Source: Winogradskyella forsetii (lineage in GTDB: Bacteria; Bacteroidota; Bacteroidia; Flavobacteriales; Flavobacteriaceae). Taken from it: a stretch of 64,000 nt of DNA. The DNA lies in the NCBI RefSeq assembly GCF_013394595.1, contig NZ_CP053348.1:1824001-1888000 (forward strand), in the 5' to 3' direction. Each line of letters starts with the position of its first letter. Positions within the stretch are counted from its first letter, which is position 1. A program made the position numbers and the translations under genes. The notes under the pieces were generated by a model. That model was not told the origin of the DNA, made no database searches, and saw only the letters and a list, made by a program, of their open reading frames with translations. This document shows positions 7,698 to 16,061 of this stretch, piece by piece.

Positions 7698-8735
7698 TTA
7701 AATTCCCAACTCATCAAATAATTCCACTAAAGCATCACTAGAAGGTCGTGGTGCATCTGCATTCACGATATTGCCTTCAGGATCGACCAATATAAATCTT
7801 GGGATACCACTAATTTGATATTTTTGTACAAATTCGGATTGAAATCCATTGTCAGCTATAAGCTGTATACCACCTAAATCTTTATCGGCAACCATCTTTT
7901 TCCAACCGTCGTAAGCCGCAGCTTTATCGCCTTTGTAACCTCTTCCTTCATCAACTGAAATGCTTACAAACGCAATATTTTTACCTTTATATTGTTCTTC
8001 CACTTTTTTAAGTGAAGGGATTTCCTTTATACAAGGACCACACCAAGTTGCCCAAATGTCAAAATAGACATATTTTCCTTTTAGGTCCGAAAGGGATAAT
8101 TCTCCACCAGCAAAATTCTCATAATTTTCAAAAGTTGGTGATGGTGATCCTTTTGGAAGAGCTTCCCGTGTGGCTAATTTAGCACTCATAAATCGAGTCA
8201 GTTGTTGAACTGTGCCTTCTATATTTTTGTCCATCATCGCCACATGTGTAGAGTCTACATCAGTATATTCAGTTTTAACCTCCTCGTAAGCAGATTTGTA
8301 ATTTTCAATTGCTTTTTCTATATCTTCTTTAGTGCCAGATGAAATAAGGTCTTCGGTAAAATGATTTTTAGCAATTAAAAAAGATTGGACGGAAAAGTTA
8401 TTGATATCGGACGCATCGCCTTTAAATACCATAGAATCCGCAAAGGAGTTATTGTCAGTTTCAAAAGACGATTCATTATCGTTCTTTAAATAGATCTGAC
8501 CATATTCCTTTCCATGCTGAAAGTTATAATCGCCAGCTTCGACTTTTAAAGTATCTTTAAATGTCCCATCATCACTAAGCGTTATGGTTTTTTCGTAATT
8601 TCTGCCTTGAAAAATCTTTAAGGTTTTACTCTCATCAGGGTTTTCAATCTTACCAGAAATTGTGGCGTACTCTTTAGGTTCTTCTTTGCAAGCTAATATG
8701 GTTGTCGCTAGGCAAAGTATTAATAATCGTTTCAT
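7698..8735 (-). CDS. TlpA-like thioredoxin-domain lipoprotein (DUF4369 N-domain)
   Basis: 345 residues. A lipoprotein signal MKRLLILCLATTILAC places Cys16 as the lipid-modified residue; I start at this Met rather than at the ATG ten codons upstream for that reason. Residues about 20-120 resemble the DUF4369 domain common in Bacteroidota, followed by a helical linker and a thioredoxin fold with WATWCGPC (CXXC near residues 232-235), a SISVDEG segment and the cis-proline IPRF. Such proteins act as periplasmic thiol-disulfide reductases on the outer side of the inner membrane or the inner face of the outer membrane. Partners are not indicated by the neighbours. Confidence 0.88.
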   Translation of the reverse strand: MKRLLILCLATTILACKEEPKEYATISGKIENPDESKTLKIFQGRNYEKTITLSDDGTFKDTLKVEAGDYNFQHGKEYGQIYLKNDNESSFETDNNSFADSMVFKGDASDINNFSVQSFLIAKNHFTEDLISSGTKEDIEKAIENYKSAYEEVKTEYTDVDSTHVAMMDKNIEGTVQQLTRFMSAKLATREALPKGSPSPTFENYENFAGGELSLSDLKGKYVYFDIWATWCGPCIKEIPSLKKVEEQYKGKNIAFVSISVDEGRGYKGDKAAAYDGWKKMVADKDLGGIQLIADNGFQSEFVQKYQISGIPRFILVDPEGNIVNADAPRPSSDALVELFDELGI

Positions 8736-8869
8736 ATATCGTTTATTTTTTTCGTGTGCAAACATAGGTATTATATCGCAATGCCTAATTTAAAATTTTT
8801 ATAAAACTTATTAAGATTTATGCTTTTTAAAGTATCTATTTTTTATTTGGGTTCTATTTTAAAAATTGA

Positions 8870-8900
8870 TTGAATATGATTTTTAGATTGTATATTTTTG
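8870..8900 (+). promoter_or_regulatory. Promoter TTG-N20-TATTTTTG for the methyltransferase gene
   Basis: A -33 TTG at 8870-8872 and a -7 box TATTTTTG at 8893-8900, separated by 20 nt, fit the Flavobacteriaceae consensus. The expected transcript start is about 30 nt before the TTG start codon at 8935. Confidence 0.65.
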
Positions 8901-8934
8901 AAAACTGAGTATCTCTAATGATGACTTTTCTAAT

Positions 8935-10146
8935 TTGAAACAAAATCTCAAACCTAAAAATCTTGCTGTAAAGCTCAATGCTAAGGGCGAGCAATCCGTT
9001 GTTAAAGGACACCCTTGGGTCTTTTCTAATAGTATTGTAAAAATTAATGACGATGCTGAAACAGGCGATTTAGCCATTGTTTTTAGCAAAAACAAAAACA
9101 AAGTTATTGGTTTAGGCTTGTATGATGCTAACTCTCCAATCCGAATAAAGATCATTCACAGCGCTGAATCCAAAGTGAAAATTGATGCTGATTTCTTTCA
9201 TCATAAAATTGAATTGGCTTTTGAAAAACGTTCAGAATTATTAAGAACCCACACCAACAGTTACCGTTTATTGTTTGGTGAGAATGATGGGTTTCCAGGT
9301 TTGATTGCCGATTTATATGATAACGTTTTGGTCGTAAAATTATATTCTGAAATTTGGCTGCCTTATTTAGATTCCATTTTGGAAAGTTTACATCAAATTT
9401 CAAAGGCTGAAACTCTTGTGATGCGCTTAAGTAGAAATTTACAAAATAGCCAAAATCACACTTATAAAGATGGAGACATAATTTTCGGAACGCTTGAAAA
9501 TGAAGTGGTAGCGTTTATTGAGCATGGCGTGAAATTTTCAGCAAACGTTATCAAAGGCCATAAAACAGGTTACTTTTTAGACCATAGAGCGAATAGAAAA
9601 CGGGTAGGGGAATTGAGCCAAGGGAAAACGGTTTTGGACGTGTTTTCTTATGCTGGTGGATTCTCAGTCCACGCTTTAGCCAATGGTGCAAGAGAAGTTA
9701 CAAGTTTAGATATTAGCAAACAGGCTTTGGATATGGCTCGCGAAAATGGAAAATTAAATACGTATTCTGGAATGCACAAAACCATTTCTGGCGATGCTTT
9801 TGTTGAAATGAAGGCTTTAATACAAAAAGGTAAAACTTATGATGTTGTGGTTATTGATCCACCAAGTTTTGCCAAGCAACAATCTGAAATTGAACTGGCC
9901 AAAAAGAAATATGCGCAATTAGCAGAATTAGGAGTGCAGCTAACGGCAAAAAATGGCATTTTGGTCTTAGCATCGTGCTCATCAAGAGTTTTAGCACAAT
10001 CATTTTTTGATTTGAACGATAGGGTGTTAAATGCCCAAGCCAGACTTTTTGAAACGGAACTAAAAACCAAACACGACAGTGACCATCCAATTGCATTTCT
10101 CGAAGGCGCTTATCTGAAATGTGGTTATTATCGGTTTTTGGAATAA
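8935..10146 (+). CDS. Class I SAM-dependent rRNA methyltransferase, RlmI/RlmK-like
   Basis: 403 residues. An N-terminal PUA-like domain (KLNAKGEQSVVKGHPWVFSN) and an RNase-H-like linker precede the Rossmann methyltransferase domain with VLDVFSYAGGFSVHAL (SAM motif I), the acidic LDISKQALDMA and the catalytic VVIDPPSFAK, followed by LASCSSRV. The family methylates cytosine C5 in 23S rRNA (E. coli RlmI, m5C1962); the exact site here is inferred. The only in-frame start near the conserved N-terminus is TTG at 8935. The nearby ATGs at 8918 and 8921 are out of frame, and a TGA at 8899 closes the frame upstream. A good promoter lies just upstream. Confidence 0.87.
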   Translation: MKQNLKPKNLAVKLNAKGEQSVVKGHPWVFSNSIVKINDDAETGDLAIVFSKNKNKVIGLGLYDANSPIRIKIIHSAESKVKIDADFFHHKIELAFEKRSELLRTHTNSYRLLFGENDGFPGLIADLYDNVLVVKLYSEIWLPYLDSILESLHQISKAETLVMRLSRNLQNSQNHTYKDGDIIFGTLENEVVAFIEHGVKFSANVIKGHKTGYFLDHRANRKRVGELSQGKTVLDVFSYAGGFSVHALANGAREVTSLDISKQALDMARENGKLNTYSGMHKTISGDAFVEMKALIQKGKTYDVVVIDPPSFAKQQSEIELAKKKYAQLAELGVQLTAKNGILVLASCSSRVLAQSFFDLNDRVLNAQARLFETELKTKHDSDHPIAFLEGAYLKCGYYRFLE

Positions 10147-10150
10147 AAGT

Positions 10151-10166
10151 ATTATGCATGCATAAT
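10151..10166. promoter_or_regulatory. 16-bp perfect palindrome, possible operator
   Basis: ATTATGCATGCATAAT reads identically on both strands and ends 9 nt before the -7 box of the next gene, the place where a dimeric regulator would act. No regulator gene is adjacent. Confidence 0.4.
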
Positions 10167-10175
10167 AAAAAAAGG

Positions 10176-10183
10176 TATATTTG
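10176..10183 (+). promoter_or_regulatory. -7 box TATATTTG for the nitronate monooxygenase-like gene
   Basis: Exact TAnnTTTG match 66 nt upstream of the ATG at 10249. Confidence 0.55.
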
Positions 10184-10210
10184 CAATTCCAATTAAAGTC
10201 TAATTAATAA

Positions 10211-10227
10211 TCCCGAAGTTTTCGGGA
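10211..10227. repeat. Short palindrome TCCCGAA-GTT-TTCGGGA
   Basis: 7-bp perfect stem with a 3-nt loop in the 5' leader of the downstream gene. It has the TCCC...GGGA type of the other small palindromes in this window (3073, 41418). Confidence 0.5.
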
Positions 10228-10248
10228 CCACTTTTGTAAGTATCGAAC

Positions 10249-11196
10249 ATGCAAACCAAACTAACACAACTCCTTAATATCAAATACCCAATCATCCAAG
10301 CACCAATGTTTTTGGTCTCTAACGTTGCCATGGTAACAGAAGCCATGAAAGCAGGTATAGCAGGCTGTATTCCGGCATTAAACTACAGAACAATTGAAGA
10401 ATTAAGAGCAGCTATAAAAGAATTAAAGGCTAATAAAGTTGAAGGCGGATCTTTTGGATTCAATTTAATTGTGAATAAATCCAATTTTAAATACAAAGAA
10501 CAATTGGAAGCGATATGTGAAGAAGGCTGCGATTTCATTATTACATCTTTGGGAAGTCCTGAAGAAACGATACAGCAAGCACATGCCGTTGGTATAAAAG
10601 TGTTTTGCGATGTTACGGATTTGAGATTTGCCAAAAAAGTAGAAGATTTGGGAGCAGATGCAGCGATTGCCGTAAATAATGAGGCTGGTGGCCACAGGGG
10701 AAATTTATCTCCAGAAGAATTAACGAATCTTTTAAATAAGGAATTGGATATTCCAGTAATCTCTGCTGGAGGTGTAGGTCGTAAGGCAGACATTGATAAG
10801 ATGTTGAGTTATGGAGCAGCTGGCGTTTCGGTCGGAAGTCCTTTTATTGCTTCGATTGAAGCTGGAGTGACCGATGAGTATAAACAAGCTTGTGTCGATT
10901 ATGGCGAAAAAGATATTGTCATGACCGAACGTATTTCAGGGACGCCATGTACGGTGATCAATACACCTTATGTTCAAAAAATAGGTACTAAAGCAACGTG
11001 GATCGAAAACCTATTGAACAAAAATAAAACCTTAAAAAAATGGGTAAAAATGATCCGTTTTTCAATAGGAATGAAGGCCACGGAAAAAGCGGCCAAAAAA
11101 GCGACTTACAAAACCGTTTGGGTTGCTGGTCCTAGTATTGAGTATACCAAAGAAATCCTTACAGTCAAAGCGATTGTAGATAAATTGATACACTAG
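10249..11196 (+). CDS. NAD(P)H-dependent flavin oxidoreductase (nitronate monooxygenase / FabK-like)
   Basis: 315 residues forming an FMN-binding TIM barrel. Family signatures are the N-terminal LLNIKYPIIQAPMFLVSN, the glycine-rich VNNEAGGHRG and the phosphate-binding ISAGGVGRKADIDKMLSYGAAGVSVGS (in parts). Relatives oxidise propionate-3-nitronate or reduce enoyl-ACP; the sequence does not decide between these roles, and similar flavoproteins in Flavobacteriaceae are annotated only as 2-nitropropane dioxygenases. It is followed after 3 nt by the YiiX-like gene, so the two are probably cotranscribed. Confidence 0.85.
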   Translation: MQTKLTQLLNIKYPIIQAPMFLVSNVAMVTEAMKAGIAGCIPALNYRTIEELRAAIKELKANKVEGGSFGFNLIVNKSNFKYKEQLEAICEEGCDFIITSLGSPEETIQQAHAVGIKVFCDVTDLRFAKKVEDLGADAAIAVNNEAGGHRGNLSPEELTNLLNKELDIPVISAGGVGRKADIDKMLSYGAAGVSVGSPFIASIEAGVTDEYKQACVDYGEKDIVMTERISGTPCTVINTPYVQKIGTKATWIENLLNKNKTLKKWVKMIRFSIGMKATEKAAKKATYKTVWVAGPSIEYTKEILTVKAIVDKLIH

Positions 11197-11199
11197 TTC

Positions 11200-11820
11200 T
11201 TGAAGTCAATTTCGTATTTTCTTATCGTAATTCTATCTGTTTCTTGCAGAAACACATCAGATATTAAGTCTGGTGATATTGTTTTTAGAGGCGCACTTCA
11301 TAGTGAGCTATCTGAAGCTATAAATGAGGTCACTCAAACTTCGAAGTCAACAAATTATACACATATGGGAATTTGTGATGTTGAAGACGGAACTGTTTTT
11401 GTGTATCATTCAGATTTGGGGAAAGGGGTTGTAAAAGAACCATTAGATTTGTTCATTGGAGCTGAAGATTCTGTAAGTCAAATTTTAGATTTATATCGTA
11501 TCAAAAACATGGCTCCAAAACAAATAGAAGATGCAATTACGAAGGCAAAATCCTTAGTTGGTAACTCATATAATACCACATATATTTTAGAAGATGAAGG
11601 TTATTATTGTTCTGAATACATCTATGAAATTTTTAAGAAGGATTCTGTGTTTGAGTTAGAAGCGATGACGTTTAAAAATGCAGAAACAAATAGCTTTCAT
11701 AAGGGATGGATTGAACATTACGAAAATTTAGGTATAGCAATTCCAGAAGGGAAACTAGGGTGCAATCCAAATGGTATGGCGAATAGTAAAACCATAGAAT
11801 TTATAAAAAGTTTAAACTAA
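11200..11820 (+). CDS. YiiX/YebB-like permuted NlpC/P60 amidase, lipoprotein
   Basis: 206 residues from a TTG start 3 nt after the preceding stop codon. The N-terminus MKSISYFLIVILSVSC is a lipoprotein signal. The domain begins with SGDIVFRG, has the conserved His in YTHMGI and the Cys in GYYCSEYIYE, the order expected for the circularly permuted papain-like C92 family (YaeF/YiiX). Such enzymes hydrolyse amide or ester bonds in lipids or peptides; the substrate is unknown. The TTG start is forced by the frame, and the signal peptide supports it. Confidence 0.75.
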   Translation: MKSISYFLIVILSVSCRNTSDIKSGDIVFRGALHSELSEAINEVTQTSKSTNYTHMGICDVEDGTVFVYHSDLGKGVVKEPLDLFIGAEDSVSQILDLYRIKNMAPKQIEDAITKAKSLVGNSYNTTYILEDEGYYCSEYIYEIFKKDSVFELEAMTFKNAETNSFHKGWIEHYENLGIAIPEGKLGCNPNGMANSKTIEFIKSLN

Positions 11821-11845
11821 TCAGTCATACTCTCTATGTCCATTT

Positions 11846-12229
11846 TCAGTGAGAAACCAAAACAATTTCTTCTTCCATTTTTTTCTTATTCATTTTTCGT
11901 TGCTTTCTTTTTTGCTTTCCAGTGAATATGTTCAGCGTGTAACTTGCTACAAATCCACCCACAGCTGTCGATAAAGCTTCACCTGTATCAAATTTTCCAG
12001 TTATTATATAGCCATCATAAATTTCTTTAGACAATCCTGCCAAAGTGGAAAGTCCTAAGCTGTACCAAAATGCTTTTTTAGAGTTTTTGGTCTTAGCATA
12101 AATTAGTGAATAACTTGTGGCAGAAATTCCGGCACCAATTGCGGTATGGAGCATATCGTCTTCAGAGACAAATTGCGCACTGCTCACACCCATTATTGAA
12201 ATGGTTAAAAAGGTTAATAAAGTTTTCAT
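11846..12229 (-). CDS. Small secreted or membrane protein, YfiM/DUF2279-like
   Basis: 127 residues. I start at MKTLLTFLTISIMGVSSAQ, a signal peptide ending in the flavobacterial SSAQ motif. The mature part has short hydrophobic helices (LHTAIGAGISATSYSLIY, AFWYSLGLSTLAGLSKEIYD, GEALSTAVGGFVASYTLNI) and a Lys/Arg-rich end (KQKRKQRKMNKKKME). The pattern D-LHTAIG...KE-YD resembles YfiM-type small lipoproteins with predicted membrane hairpins. Function unknown. Four to five AACC repeats lie immediately 5' of the start codon (plus-strand GGTT, about 12231-12250). Confidence 0.6.
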   Translation of the reverse strand: MKTLLTFLTISIMGVSSAQFVSEDDMLHTAIGAGISATSYSLIYAKTKNSKKAFWYSLGLSTLAGLSKEIYDGYIITGKFDTGEALSTAVGGFVASYTLNIFTGKQKRKQRKMNKKKMEEEIVLVSH

Positions 12230-12423
12230 GATTGGTTGGTTGGTTGGTTTTGCAAAATATAATTTTAAAGGTCTAATATTCAATTAAATCTGTTTGGATA
12301 GTCATTTTTACGATAAAATGCTAAAGTGCTCGTTTTTAATCGTTCAACTGCATTTTATATTAAAGCACTAAACATTTAAAATCCAAAGTCAGATGAGTTA
12401 ACAACATAAATAGTTGTGTGCTT

Positions 12424-12470
12424 GATAATAAAAAATTAATTTTTCGAAAAATTTGTCCCCTTTTATTATC
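12424..12470. promoter_or_regulatory. Nested inverted repeats upstream of the DGPF/ECF42 operon
   Basis: Outer perfect 10-bp inverted repeat GATAATAAAA (12424-12433) and TTTTATTATC (12461-12470) encloses a 16-bp perfect palindrome AATTTTTCGAAAAATT (12438-12453). It ends 43 nt before the first gene of the operon and overlaps the candidate ECF -35 element. Confidence 0.55.
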
Positions 12471-12481
12471 TGACATACGTC
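12454..12481 (+). promoter_or_regulatory. Candidate ECF42 promoter TGTCCC-N18-CGTC
   Basis: TGTCCC at 12454-12459 and CGTC at 12478-12481 resemble the TGTC(GA)/CGWC type of element that I recall for ECF42 sigma factors, at a plausible spacing and 33 nt before the ATG at 12514. No TAnnTTTG box is seen here, which favours alternative-sigma control. Confidence 0.4.
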
Positions 12482-12513
12482 TTAAAGGTATAAACAATTA
12501 AATTTTAGAACTT

Positions 12514-12861
12514 ATGAAACAATTTATGATGATTTTCACGGGAGCTGATTACACTGATTTAGGGTTGTCGCCAGACGAGCTTCAAAACCGAATGGGAAAA
12601 TGGTTTGCTTGGGGTAACAAAATGGAGCAAGCAGGAATTTTGCGCGGAGGTGAAGCGTTACATCCAGAAATAAGGCGTATCGTTGGAAAAAACAGAACAG
12701 TGACCGATTTAACTTCTGCAGAGGTAAAGGAAATTGTAGGCGGTTATTATACCGTAGAAGCCAAAGATTTTGATGCGGTTGAAAAAATAGCTCAAGATTA
12801 TCCTGATTACGATTTAGGAGGCACTTTAGAGATTCGTGAAATCATGGTATTTGATCGTTAA
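12514..12861 (+). CDS. YCII-related (DGPF) domain protein
   Basis: 115 residues with the YCII ferredoxin-like fold: MKQFMMIFTGADYTDLGLS, a WFAWGNKMEQAGILRGGEAL segment and the C-terminal DYPDYDLGGTLEIREIM. DGPF genes are the usual partners and targets of ECF42 sigma factors, and here the stop codon TAA overlaps the ATG of the sigma gene (TAATG), so translation is probably coupled. Biochemical role unknown; the family has a conserved His/Asp pair suggested to act in small-molecule chemistry. Promoter elements upstream fit autoregulation by the sigma factor. Confidence 0.87.
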   Translation: MKQFMMIFTGADYTDLGLSPDELQNRMGKWFAWGNKMEQAGILRGGEALHPEIRRIVGKNRTVTDLTSAEVKEIVGGYYTVEAKDFDAVEKIAQDYPDYDLGGTLEIREIMVFDR

Positions 12862-14102
12862 TGGACACTAAAAACATAGACCATCTGTTTCGCCATCATA
12901 GTGGAAAGATGGTCTCTGTTTTAACCCGAATTTTTGGACTGCAGCATCTGGATATTATTGAAGATGCTGTCCAAGATACGTTTATTAAAGCGAGTGTATC
13001 TTGGCGAAAAGAACAACCCGATTACCCTGAGGCTTGGCTCACAAAAGCCGCTAAAAACAGGGTTTCAGATATTTTTAGAACTTTAAAGGCTCAAAAAAAT
13101 CACCGACCTAACTTCAGCCAAGGCACTGATGCCATTGCCATTAATGAGTTGTTTTTAGACTCTGAAATTGAAGATGCACAACTCCGAATGATCTTCACAG
13201 CATGTCATCCAAAATTAGATGCTCGCGATAGAATTTCATTCGCATTAAAAACCGTTTCGGGCTTTAGTATTAAGGAAATCGGATCTGCTTTATTGACCAA
13301 GGAAGAAACGATAAAAAAGCGCCTGTTACGTGTCAGAAAAACCATAAAAAAAGCCGATCTAAAATTCAATATTCCGCAAGGTAAAAACTTACCAAAACGA
13401 TTGGAGACTGTGATGGAAGTGTTGTATCTCATTTTTAATGAAGGTTTTCATTCCAATACCAAAGACCAATTGATAAGAACGGATTTATGTGCAGAGGCCA
13501 TGCGTTTAGGTCAATTATTACTAAAACATAAACAAACCCAATTACCAGAATGTTATGCACTTTTCGCGTTGATGTGTTTTCATTCGGCAAGATTGGAAGC
13601 AAAACTGAGCGTGAACAATGAGGTTTTGGATCTAAAACAGCAAGATAGAACCTTATGGCATTTTCCTTTGATACGGTTGGGAAATTCCATGATGCATAGA
13701 GCTGTCGAAACCGATGATTTTTCATGTTATCATTATGAAGCTGCTATTGCAGCCGAACATTTAAAAGCAAAAACGTTTGAAGATACGGATTGGAATAAAA
13801 TTTTAAAATGGTACAGTGCCTTACAAATTTTACAACCAATGCCGTCACATTTGTTAACCATGGCAGTAATCTACATGCAAATCAATGATTTTAAAACCGC
13901 AAAAACCTATTTCAACCAACTGCCACCGCAAGATTTAGAGCAACGTGCTTATTTGTTTTATGCAGCAAAAGCGGATTACTACGCAGGAACCAATCAACTG
14001 AATAAAGCATTAGCGCAAATTGACTTGGCTTTGGAAATGGTTAACAATAATTCAGAAAAAGCGTATTTGACGGCAAAGCGATCTACTTGGAGGGAAAAGT
14101 AA
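12861..14102 (+). CDS. ECF42-type RNA polymerase sigma factor with C-terminal TPR-like extension
   Basis: 413 residues, about twice an ordinary ECF sigma factor. Sigma region 2 is near residues 8-75 (FRHHSGKMVSVLTRIFGL, EDAVQDTFIKA), region 4 near 110-165 (HPKLDARDRISFALKTVSGF, IGSALLTKEETIKKRLLRVR), followed by a long helical C-terminal domain (DUF6596-like; LMCFHSARLEAKL, AADYYAG). ECF42 members lack an anti-sigma gene and use this extension for control; none is encoded here. Overlaps the DGPF gene by 1 nt. The stimulus is unknown. Confidence 0.88.
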   Translation: MDTKNIDHLFRHHSGKMVSVLTRIFGLQHLDIIEDAVQDTFIKASVSWRKEQPDYPEAWLTKAAKNRVSDIFRTLKAQKNHRPNFSQGTDAIAINELFLDSEIEDAQLRMIFTACHPKLDARDRISFALKTVSGFSIKEIGSALLTKEETIKKRLLRVRKTIKKADLKFNIPQGKNLPKRLETVMEVLYLIFNEGFHSNTKDQLIRTDLCAEAMRLGQLLLKHKQTQLPECYALFALMCFHSARLEAKLSVNNEVLDLKQQDRTLWHFPLIRLGNSMMHRAVETDDFSCYHYEAAIAAEHLKAKTFEDTDWNKILKWYSALQILQPMPSHLLTMAVIYMQINDFKTAKTYFNQLPPQDLEQRAYLFYAAKADYYAGTNQLNKALAQIDLALEMVNNNSEKAYLTAKRSTWREK

Positions 14103-14257
14103 TATTCAACGTTCTGTCATGTCTATTTCTAAATTCACATGGTAAAATAATGGTTTCATATCAGTTCCAAATTCGTCTATTTAAGTTAAAATCTTTGGAT
14201 TGTTTATCTTATTTTCGTAATTCTTATAGTTAACTCTTAAATTTTCTTAACCAATCA

Positions 14258-15535
14258 ATGTCAAAGCGCACTTTAATCGTCTCAGTTTTATTAATTGTAT
14301 TGATTGTAGTGTTGTCCATTTATTGGTCTGTTGGCAGTACGGATAAAATTACTTCCAAATCCATTCTATATAACGTAGACAATGCAGAAACCACCAACTT
14401 TAGAGCTTTTGATTCTATAGAAGTATCGCCAAGTGATTTATATAAGGCTGATGACTTGAAAAAAATGATTCAAGGCGAACAATATCGTGCTGCATGGTCC
14501 GCAAAGGTTACTGTGCCCATTGTTTTTTTGGATACTTTGAAAGGTGGTATGACCATGGAGGAAGAAGGTGGTGGCAAACAAACCCATTCTTTAGAGATGC
14601 TGGGTGAGGATGGTATTACTTATTCGTTACGAAGCGTCAATAAGGATACAAAAAAGTTGATTCCAGAGTTTCTAAAAACCTTAAAATTAGAAAACATTGT
14701 GGTCGATGGGATTTCTGCCCAACATCCATTTGCTGCAATTTTGGCTGCAGAACTGGCCGAAAAAGCCCATGTTTTGCATACCAATCCGCAAATGGTTTTT
14801 GTACCCAAACAAAAGCGTTTAGGAGACTATAATGCTGCATTCGGAAATCGATTATATCTTCTGGAATACGAAACCAAAAGTGATGTCAATTATACGCAGC
14901 ACAAAAACGTCAAAGAGATTATTGATACTGATAATTTACAGGAATTAAAACTTAAACTGAAAGATTCTTTGCATATCGATGCTCGTGCTTTGGTCAGAAG
15001 CCGACTGTTCGATATGCTTATTGGAGATTGGGACAGACACACTAAACAATGGGGATGGGCCATTCAAAAAACGAGTAAGGGTTATAATGCGATTCCGATT
15101 GCTGGCGATCGAGATAATGCTTTTTTTAAGACTGATGGTTTAATTCCAAGCTTAATAGCGAATAGACATGTCGTTAAAGAATTACGGTCTTTTGAAAATG
15201 ATATTGATTTTATGGAAGGCTTGGTGTACCCATTTGATAACTATTTTCTATCACAAACACCAGAACAAATATTCATTGAAGAAGCCGAAAATTTACAAGC
15301 GTTGCTCACGGATTCGGTTTTAGAAGCCTTATTGCAGGTTTGGCCAAAAACCATTAGGGATTTAGATGGTGATGACATCATTAAAAAAATCAAAGAACGT
15401 CGAGAGGATTTAAAAGCCTATGCGCTTCAATTTTATTCTATCATTCAAGAAAAAGGTAAAGTTACGGAACCATTAAAAGGCTCGGAAGATCTCGAACTCA
15501 GTGCCAAATTTATGGGTTGTTTTGAATGTGGTTGA
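14258..15535 (+). CDS. Membrane-anchored protein with DRH-type atypical kinase-like motifs
   Basis: 425 residues. One N-terminal transmembrane helix (about 5-25) leaves the rest outside the cytoplasm. Motifs: YSLRSVNKD (122-130), a candidate nucleotide-binding Arg/Lys; RSRLFDMLIGDWDRH (catalytic-loop-like, D259 R260 H261); and IAGDRDNAFF (281-290, metal-binding-like). The spacing resembles HipA/FAM20-type kinases (DRH...D-NxxF). As I recall, very similar blocks occur as the N-terminal part of Bacteroidota outer-membrane proteins fused to a metallophosphatase or D15 barrel; here the block stands alone. The protein ends FMGCFECG. Function unproven; not part of the sigma operon by spacing (155 nt). 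Confidence 0.6.
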   Translation: MSKRTLIVSVLLIVLIVVLSIYWSVGSTDKITSKSILYNVDNAETTNFRAFDSIEVSPSDLYKADDLKKMIQGEQYRAAWSAKVTVPIVFLDTLKGGMTMEEEGGGKQTHSLEMLGEDGITYSLRSVNKDTKKLIPEFLKTLKLENIVVDGISAQHPFAAILAAELAEKAHVLHTNPQMVFVPKQKRLGDYNAAFGNRLYLLEYETKSDVNYTQHKNVKEIIDTDNLQELKLKLKDSLHIDARALVRSRLFDMLIGDWDRHTKQWGWAIQKTSKGYNAIPIAGDRDNAFFKTDGLIPSLIANRHVVKELRSFENDIDFMEGLVYPFDNYFLSQTPEQIFIEEAENLQALLTDSVLEALLQVWPKTIRDLDGDDIIKKIKERREDLKAYALQFYSIIQEKGKVTEPLKGSEDLELSAKFMGCFECG

Positions 15536-15611
15536 TTTGGAATTCTGTTTATTGTTAGAAATAAAAATTCTATCTTCACTATAATTTAAAGTAATTCCTA
15601 AAGTCTAATTG

Positions 15612-15986
15612 ATGAAACTAAAACCAAAATCCATCCGGCCATTTATAGGTGCAAAAGACTATGCGATTTCAAGACAATTCTATCAAGATTTAGGATTTGA
15701 GGAAGTTGTTGTTTCACCTAATATGTCAGTATTCAGAACTGGAGAATTCGCGTTCTATTTACAGGATGCCTACGTCAAAGATTGGGTCGATAATACCATG
15801 GTTTTTCTTGAAGTGGACAACGTTGAAAACCATTTAGAAAATCTAAAGAAAAGTGGCATTACTGAAAAGTATGATACTTTGAGATGTTCAGAGGTTGTTT
15901 ATAATGATTGGGGCAATGAGTTTTTTTTGCACGATCCATCTGGAGTCCTTTGGCATATTGGAGCATTTAACATTGTAGCTGAATAA
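15612..15986 (+). CDS. VOC (glyoxalase/bleomycin resistance-like) family protein
   Basis: 124 residues from the ATG at 15612. It has the paired beta-alpha-beta-beta-beta modules of the vicinal oxygen chelate fold: IRPFIGAKDYAISRQFYQDL...FAFYLQD and the second half ending FFLHDPSGVLWHIG. Metal ligand positions are partly conserved (Glu and His near the C-terminus), so it could be an enzyme or a binding protein. Substrate unknown. It follows the kinase-like gene by 76 nt in the same direction. Confidence 0.8.
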   Translation: MKLKPKSIRPFIGAKDYAISRQFYQDLGFEEVVVSPNMSVFRTGEFAFYLQDAYVKDWVDNTMVFLEVDNVENHLENLKKSGITEKYDTLRCSEVVYNDWGNEFFLHDPSGVLWHIGAFNIVAE

Positions 15987-16061
15987 CGAATCAAAGAGAT
16001 AAAATAATCACATAGTTCTTCGTCCATAACAAAAATCATTTATTTCTCAATTTTCGTCCCG

